A stretch of 64,000 nucleotides of DNA from contig OX327694.1 of NCBI GenBank assembly GCA_946807835.1, positions 9,436,001 to 9,500,000 on the forward strand, given 5' to 3'. This stretch comes from Ailanthus altissimus. Lineage: Eukaryota > Streptophyta > Magnoliopsida > Sapindales > Simaroubaceae. Below are positions 57,972 to 64,000 of the stretch, in pieces; positions within the stretch are counted from its first letter, which is position 1, and every line of letters starts with the position of its first letter. The notes under the pieces are model-generated. The model made no database searches and was not told the DNA's origin. It worked only from the letters and a program-made list of their open reading frames with translations. The translations under genes and the position numbers were made by a program.

Positions 57972-58768
57972 ACTATACGTATGCGTTGTAACCTTAACTT
58001 GCATAGTTCAACGCGCTAATTTGTATATCCGTGACGTGTGGGTAGTGCTTTGCTCACGGACTCATAGAATAGTTATATTTGACGAATCGGGCGTAGGACC
58101 TAGGGAATCCCGCAATATGGAGTGTACTCGCTGTGTACTGGGGCAGCGTGCCGGATTAAAGTGTAATCTAGTAATATTCAGCACTATCACAAAAATACGT
58201 GTGTATCTGTATTTAAGTGTTAAATACAATAATTAGTTAATTATTATTATTTACTAATTGTACTATGACACATAGCGTATTGTGGACCCTTAGTTGAGTT
58301 TACCCAAGTGTGGGATTTTGTGGAATCCACTATGAGGTATACTTGATTCATGAGAGACAAAATGGTCATTTTACACTTTAATTATTTAATAGTTAAATAA
58401 TCAAAATATCTCTCATTATAATATATTATTATATTATATAATATCATATTATATATATTATTATTATATTTGGGTGCCAAATAGTTGGCACCCATTATAT
58501 TATTAATATTTTATTATATATATATATATATAAAGAGAGAGAGAAAGAAAATTGTGAGTATGTGTGGGTGTGTGGCCATTTGGTCGAGAGAAAAGAGAAG
58601 AAGAAATGGAGAAAGAAAGAAAAATAAAATTATTTTATTTTTCTTTATACTTCCAATTGAAGTAATAATAGATTATTTCAAATTCTCCATTTCTTATCTT
58701 TTTGGAGAAAGGGATATAAATACACACCCGGCCATTTTGCAAATTAAGAGTTAATCTCGTGTTGTATG

Positions 58769-61364
58769 TGTTGAGATTTGTGCTTACGTGCCATCCCATA
58801 ATGTATAAATATATAGTGATTGTATTTATACAATTATTATTTCTAATAAAATCGTTAATATTATTTTTATTAAATGGTAAGATGCTTGTAACGTTTTAGA
58901 CATTGTATGATCTGAAGGAGTTCAGATTTGGTCTAAAAGAGTTTAGACCAGGGCTAAGAGTTAGCAACGCTAATAGTTATAAACACTAAGAGTTAGTGGT
59001 ACTAAGAGTTAGCAAAATCTAATGAGTTAGAGCCTTGTCTGAAATGGGACAATGACCTGAGAATATATTAGTAATGATATAGCTGCAATGAGTTACAGAT
59101 GGTGCTAAGAAATGTCATTATGCAAGTATGTTCTCAAACATAATGTTCCTGATCTAATTTCATCGATGCGGGTCTATCGATGAAATCCATTAATATAGAT
59201 TAGTGTATGTCTATATCTGGATGGTCCAGATGGTTAGTCTTAGCAAACCATGAGCTTAGTAGGAAGCTCATATAGAGATGCAGGTATTCAGTAAGGACTG
59301 GATATTGAACAGACTCACGAAGACATCCAATAGACATCTCATAAAGCCGTCAATGGAAGGTCTTCCGAGTTGAGTAGTATTTGTGGTCCTTTGACCTGAG
59401 CGCCACGGTAGGCTTGTGAGTGATCCACTATGCTTTAGTTCCATACATGTCAGAAATCTTTCATGGTCTGACCGCTGGGTGTCGCTGGGTATGGTCCGAT
59501 GCTCATAGAGTTTGGTGTGCGTAGATATGGGATCCATCAGCTCATATGAGTGGGTTGTATATCCTAATGCTCTGAGATTGTATTTCAGAAAGTCTTGTGG
59601 CCGCAAGCATAAACCTCAGAAAAGATATTCTGGAGGAATAAACAATATCACAAAAGTGTTTGTGGATATTGTTTTATGAAATATAAATCTGGAGATAAGT
59701 TCGTGGTTGAGCAAATAGAGATTTGACGGTGATGATCTATATCTCTGCTCTTCAAGGATATAAATGATGGAAGGATTATACGAATATGTAATAACCTCAA
59801 CTTGTATGGTCTAACATGCTAATTTGTAATATCCGTAACGTGTGTGTGGGATATTGTTCACGGACGTATGGAGGAGCTCTATATGACAAATTAGGTGTGG
59901 ACCTAGAGAGTCTCACAATATGAAGTATACTCGTTGTGCACTGGGGTAGCGGATTGGATTGAATAGTTCGATCCAATAAATTTCAGCAAAAGAGAACGAT
60001 TGTTTAGGGATTCCTCGAATTGTACATTTGTCAAGACTTAATTGTTAAGTACATCACTTAATTAATTTACAAGGGTTGTTAATTAATAGAATATTGACAA
60101 ATGACAAAATTTGTTTCATGATTTGATTTTACCTTTTTACCATTTAACCATGGTAGTAAAAATTAGTAAGGTAAAAAGTAATTATTCAAAATTGTTTTGA
60201 ATAATTAAATTATATATTATTATTATATTATTAGATAATATTATAATATATATATAGATCATGGCATTGTATTTTAATACAATGAGTGGCCTAGATGTTA
60301 GCCATTTAATTACCCATTATAATTAAAGTAATTATAATTGTTAGGTAAAGATTAATTTTGGTGGCCATTATTCTAGTGCTTGGTTTAATTAATTCTAAAT
60401 GGGAGACCAACAATAAAATTGGTGGAGCACTTCATTTTGTTTATTTTGTTTAATCAAAGTGATGGATAAACAAAATGAATTTTGGCAAAACAATTGAATT
60501 CATTCATTCAATTTTGGGAGAAGAATTTGGCAATGGCAAGGAAGAGAGGTAAGAGAGAGTTCTTTGAGTTTTATTCTTTCAAGTGTTGAAAAATAAACAA
60601 CTTCTCTTCATCTCCTTCTTTAATGGATGGCCAAAATGAATGATATGTAAATGGAGAAAAAGATAATTATTTTGCAAAGAGTTGTTCAAAATAATTATCA
60701 TGTAGAAATTATTTCTAAGATTAATATACAAGAGTTGTATGTTAAAGATTTTTAATTAATACAAGAGTTGTATAGAAAATATTTACCATCTCCATTTAAG
60801 AAACAAAAATTGTATTCAAAAGAGTTTGAATACAAGTGCTGAAAATTTTAAACACTAAGCTACCATTCTAGCTCCTTAATCCCACCAAAAGTTATGGACT
60901 AGAATTGTTCAACATATACTTCAAGGTGAGCTCTTCACATGGATTATTGAAGAACTTGAAGAATTTGTAAAGCTACCTTCATTAGGTGAGTATTTTACAT
61001 TATGTGTTATAATACAATATTGTTCATCATGTTTATATTTGTATAATTGTTATACTTGTTCATATATGTGATATATGTTGTTCATCATGTTTATATTTGT
61101 ATAATTGTTATACTTGTTCATATATGTGATATATGTTGTTCATCATGTTTATATTTGTATAATTGTTATACTTGTTCATATATGTGATATATGTTGTTCA
61201 TCATGTTCATAATTGTATAATTGTTATACTTATGCATATATGTGATATATGTTGAATTTGTTAAAATGGGTGTATTTTGTAACATGCTTCCGCTTCGCAT
61301 ATAGTAATTTTTGAAATTACGCACACACTCGTATAATCACACACTTTATGATAAACACCCAACA
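58769..61364 (+). repeat. Solo LTR, family B-related, copy 3
   Basis: The 2596-bp LTR begins TGTTGAGATTTGTGC and ends ACACCCAACA. It is nested in copy 2. Flanks GTATG (58764-58768) and GTATA (61365-61369) are a TSD with one difference, and copy 2 resumes after 61364 in register with copy 1. It is a diverged subfamily of the same LTR type. Confidence 0.8.
61020..61255 (+). repeat. 58-bp tandem repeat, four copies
   Basis: TTCATCATG marks successive units at 61023, 61081, 61139 and 61197, an exact 58-bp period. The first three units are almost identical and the fourth has a few changes. It lies near the 3' end of LTR copy 3 and is AT-rich. Recent slippage or unequal exchange is likely. Confidence 0.92.
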
Positions 61365-61649
61365 GTATATCAGACTGTTGTTTTAGCTCACCAAGCCCAC
61401 CGAGTTGGTGACTAGAACTGCACACAAGTTGGCCTCCATGCGGACTCCGAGAAAATACGTGTATAACGTTACACGTTGAGGTGAGTTCTCAAACCCTCTA
61501 ATATATTAATGTGATTAATATATTGTATTTATTGTGTTTATTGTATATTTCAAGCTTCCACCGCGTAAAAATTCGTATATGATACGTGTTTAGGCAATAG
61601 AAACATTTACACATGCATACACCCACGTGTATAAGATCCCCTGTCAACA

Positions 61650-63845
61650 GTTTTGTGATGATAGGTTCCAGCCATTAGAGTTTTGTGAGCATTGTGTGCT
61701 TGGGAAAGCACATAAGCTGAGGTTTAGTACCGGCAAGCACATGACTAAGGGGACTCTTGACTACATATACACAGATTTGTTAGGACTAGCTCAGAATGCT
61801 ACTCGTAGTGGTGTTAGGTATTTTCTCAGTTTGATTGATAACTATTCAAAAACGCTGTGGGTCTATGTGTTGAAGAGTAAGGATTAAGCATTTGATGTAT
61901 TCAAGACTTGAAAGGCTCTTGTTGAGAATCAGACTGGCAAAAGAGTGAAGAGGTTGAGAATTGACAATGCCCTCGAGTTTTGTAATAGAGAGTTTGTAAG
62001 TTTTGTACTAAGTATGGGATTGCAAGGTATAGAATGGTAGATCAACACCACACTCACAGTGGTGTAGCTAAGGGGATGAATAAGACCATACTTGAAAGGT
62101 TCAGATGCATGTTTACCAATGCAAAGATGTCCAAGGTATTTTAGGGGGAAGCTGTAGTAACTGCAGCTTATTTGATTAATAGAAGTCCTTCCTCAACAAT
62201 TGATTTCAAGACGCCAGAAGAGAAATGGTCTGGCAATCCTCTTAAGTATTACCACCTTAGAATTTTTGGTTGTCCTGCCTTTGTACATGTTAAGGAAGGA
62301 AAGTTGGAACCTAGAGCTATGAAAGGGGTATTCATAGGATATTCCGAATGAGTGAAAGGATACAAGGTATGATGTAAAGACATGACACCACAAAAGAGTA
62401 TCATAAGTTGTGATGTGTCATTCGATGAAATAACCATGCTGAAAGCCTCCCAAGAAGATGAGAAAGAAGAACCTGTGCCCAAGGAAGACTCTACACCCGA
62501 GTTAATAGAAGTTGAAGTGGAGACTGAAAGTAGATTTGATATGCTCATAGATCAGCACTTCAACAAAGAGATCCTTGAAGAACTAAGAACATCGGCGAGT
62601 TCCTCCAAGTCTACCCAAAGAAAGACTAAGACTTCTGAGATGGAACTTGAAGAGTACCAGTTAGCCAGAGACATGATAAGGAGAACAATAAACCCATCAA
62701 TCAGGTATGCACAAGTAGATCTAGTTGTTCATGCATTTAATTCTGTTTACACTGTTGAATATGATTAGCCTAGAACATATGGTGAGGCTATGAAGAGTGA
62801 AAACAAGAAAGAATGACAGCAAGTCATGGATGAAGGATTAGTTCTCTTAGGAAAAATAATACCTGAAAATTGGTGGAGAAACCTCAAAAGAAACTAGTTG
62901 GGTACAGATGGGTGTATAAGGTGAATGGGATTTTCTCTCCAATTGTCAAGCCACATCCATTAGGATTTTATTAGCTATGTGTGCAAGCCTTGACCTACAT
63001 CTAGAGCAGATGGATATAAAGACGGCTTTTTCTGTATAGAGAGCTTGAAGAGACGATATACATAGCACAACTACAAGGATTAGATGAACCCGAAAAAGAA
63101 GATCATGCTTGCTTACTAAAAAAGTCATTATAAGGGTTAAAACAATCACCTAAACAATGGTATGAGAGATTTGATGAGTTTATAATAGCTTATGACTTTA
63201 GTATGAGCAAGTATGACGGATGCATGTACTTCAAGAATATAAGTTATGAGATGATGTATTTGCTTCAATATGTCGATGATATGTTGATCGCCTATAAGAA
63301 TATGGAAGAAATACAGAAACTCAAGAAGCAATTAAGTAGAGCGTTTGAGATGAAGGATTAGGGAGTAGTGAAGAGAATATTGGGTATGGATATTGTGAGG
63401 GAAAGAAGAGATGTTATCTTCTTGTCCCAACAGCGATATATACTCAAAATTCTAGAGAAATTTGGTATGTCCAATACAAAGGCTGTCTCTACTCCTTTCG
63501 CCATGCATTTTAAACTTTTAGTAGCACAGTCGTCGACATCTGAAGAAGAGAAACTGCAGATGAGTAAAGTATCGTATGTGAGCGTTGTGGGAAGCATCAT
63601 GTATGCAATAGTTTGCACAATACTAGACATAGCACAGGTTGTGAGTGTGGTAAGTAAATACATGGCAAATCTGGGTAAGGATCACTAGCTTGCAGTGAAG
63701 TGGATTTTGAGATATTTTAAGGGGATGTCAAATTATGGGTTTATTTATGAAAGGGATGGGGACAGTAGTGAAATAGTAAGATGATACGTAGACTCAGATT
63801 ATGCAGGTGATCTAGACAAGAAAAAATCGTTGATGGGCTACATAT
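61650..63845 (+). pseudogene. Tork-type copia integrase, RT and RNase H (continued)
   Basis: Copia pol resumes with FCEHCVLGKAHK and the integrase start YIYTDLLG, then RYFLSLIDNYSK (61630-61890). Integrase continues with RIDNALEFC (about 61955). RT is readable from about 62880, with RWVYKVNG, YVDDML (about 63268) and LGMDIVRERRDVIFLSQQRYI (from 63380). RNase H is cut at 63845 by the next LTR insertion, after YAGDLDKKKSLMGY. Many stops, for example at 61887, 62349, 62766 and 63358, make this a pseudogene. Confidence 0.82.
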
Positions 63846-64000
63846 TGATGCGATATTTTTATATTTTAAAATTAAGTGTAAGTATACACTATCGTAACAA
63901 GTAATAAAGAGACTTATAAAGTCGGATATCGAACCTACATGGATAATTTTTTTTTTCTACCAAGTACTAAAACTATATCTTTCTTGTAATTATTTAGAAA
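63846..64000 (-). repeat. Family A LTR, truncated by the window end
   Basis: TGATGCGATATTTTTATATT then GTGTAAGTATACACTATCG matches the minus-strand end of the family A LTR at 6672. It interrupts copia RNase H. The possible left TSD is CATAT (63841-63845); the right end lies outside. Confidence 0.8.

Larger units (their letters stand above)
55414..61649 (+). repeat. Solo LTR, family B, copy 2, with two nested LTRs
   Basis: It begins near GGTGCTTACGTGTC and ends CCCCTGTCAACA (61649), and interrupts the copia pre-integrase region. Removing the nested solo LTRs at 56413-57971 and 58769-61364 leaves about 2.07 kb, collinear with copy 1 at 42760-44933. The left 12 or so bases of the family (TGTTAAGG) are missing and no TSD can be identified, so the left edge is approximate and may be truncated. 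Confidence 0.75.

Noticed and set aside
1..64000. CRISPR arrays, operons, ribosome-binding sites, phage or bacterial genes
   Set aside because: Everything recognisable is plant retrotransposon; no regular spacer arrays or prokaryotic gene structure are present.

Overview
The window is plant nuclear DNA, almost certainly from a dicot with a repeat-rich genome. It holds no convincing host single-copy gene, tRNA or rRNA. Nearly every base belongs to nested LTR retrotransposons: Ty3/gypsy of Athila, Tekay (chromovirus) and Tat types, Ty1/copia of Tork type and probably SIRE type, and several solo LTRs. I could resolve much of the nesting from 5-bp target-site duplications (TSDs). The species cannot be named from the sequence.

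Layout. 1-6531: decayed minus-strand Tat gypsy with its 5' LTR at 5638-6531, split by a solo LTR of 'family A' (160-1603, TSD CGGGG). 6618-8505 and 20909-21005: pieces of an old copia (SIRE-like) LTR, interrupted by an inverted family A solo LTR (6672-8120, TSD TTAGG), by a full Athila-type element (8511-20903, TSD CCTTG) and by a Tekay element (21006-31544, TSD GTAAT). 31979-51665: one old Tat element (TSD TAAGT) split by four later insertions, at 34583-37983, 38741-39213, 41653-45163 (itself split by 42760-44933) and 47921-49733. 51671-53430: AT-rich DNA with a MITE-like dimer. 53431-63845: a decayed Tork-type copia element interrupted by a long solo LTR (about 55414-61649) that carries two further solo LTRs. 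63846-64000: another family A LTR, cut by the window end.

The most unusual object is the Athila-type element at 8511-20903. It has matching 1554-bp LTRs, a primer-binding site, a leader with six tiny start-stop ORFs that are also potential hairpins, and a gag-pol frame broken by a single TAG. Downstream, in the place where Athila elements normally carry an env-like gene, it has two intact extra ORFs. ORF3 (16471-17019) has a GRSxYAKRRRA basic block followed by clustered cysteines, as in the cysteine-rich nucleic-acid-binding proteins of carlaviruses and relatives. ORF4 (17335-17982) is a complete, intronless 215-residue LONELY GUY (LOG) cytokinin-activating enzyme with its key motifs intact. 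A splice-acceptor-like site precedes ORF3 and a TATA box precedes ORF4. A retrotransposon carrying a virus-type nucleic-acid-binding protein together with a cytokinin-activating enzyme would be a new kind of cargo element, able in principle to act on silencing and on cell division. That reading is inference; the ORFs, motifs and element boundaries are seen directly.
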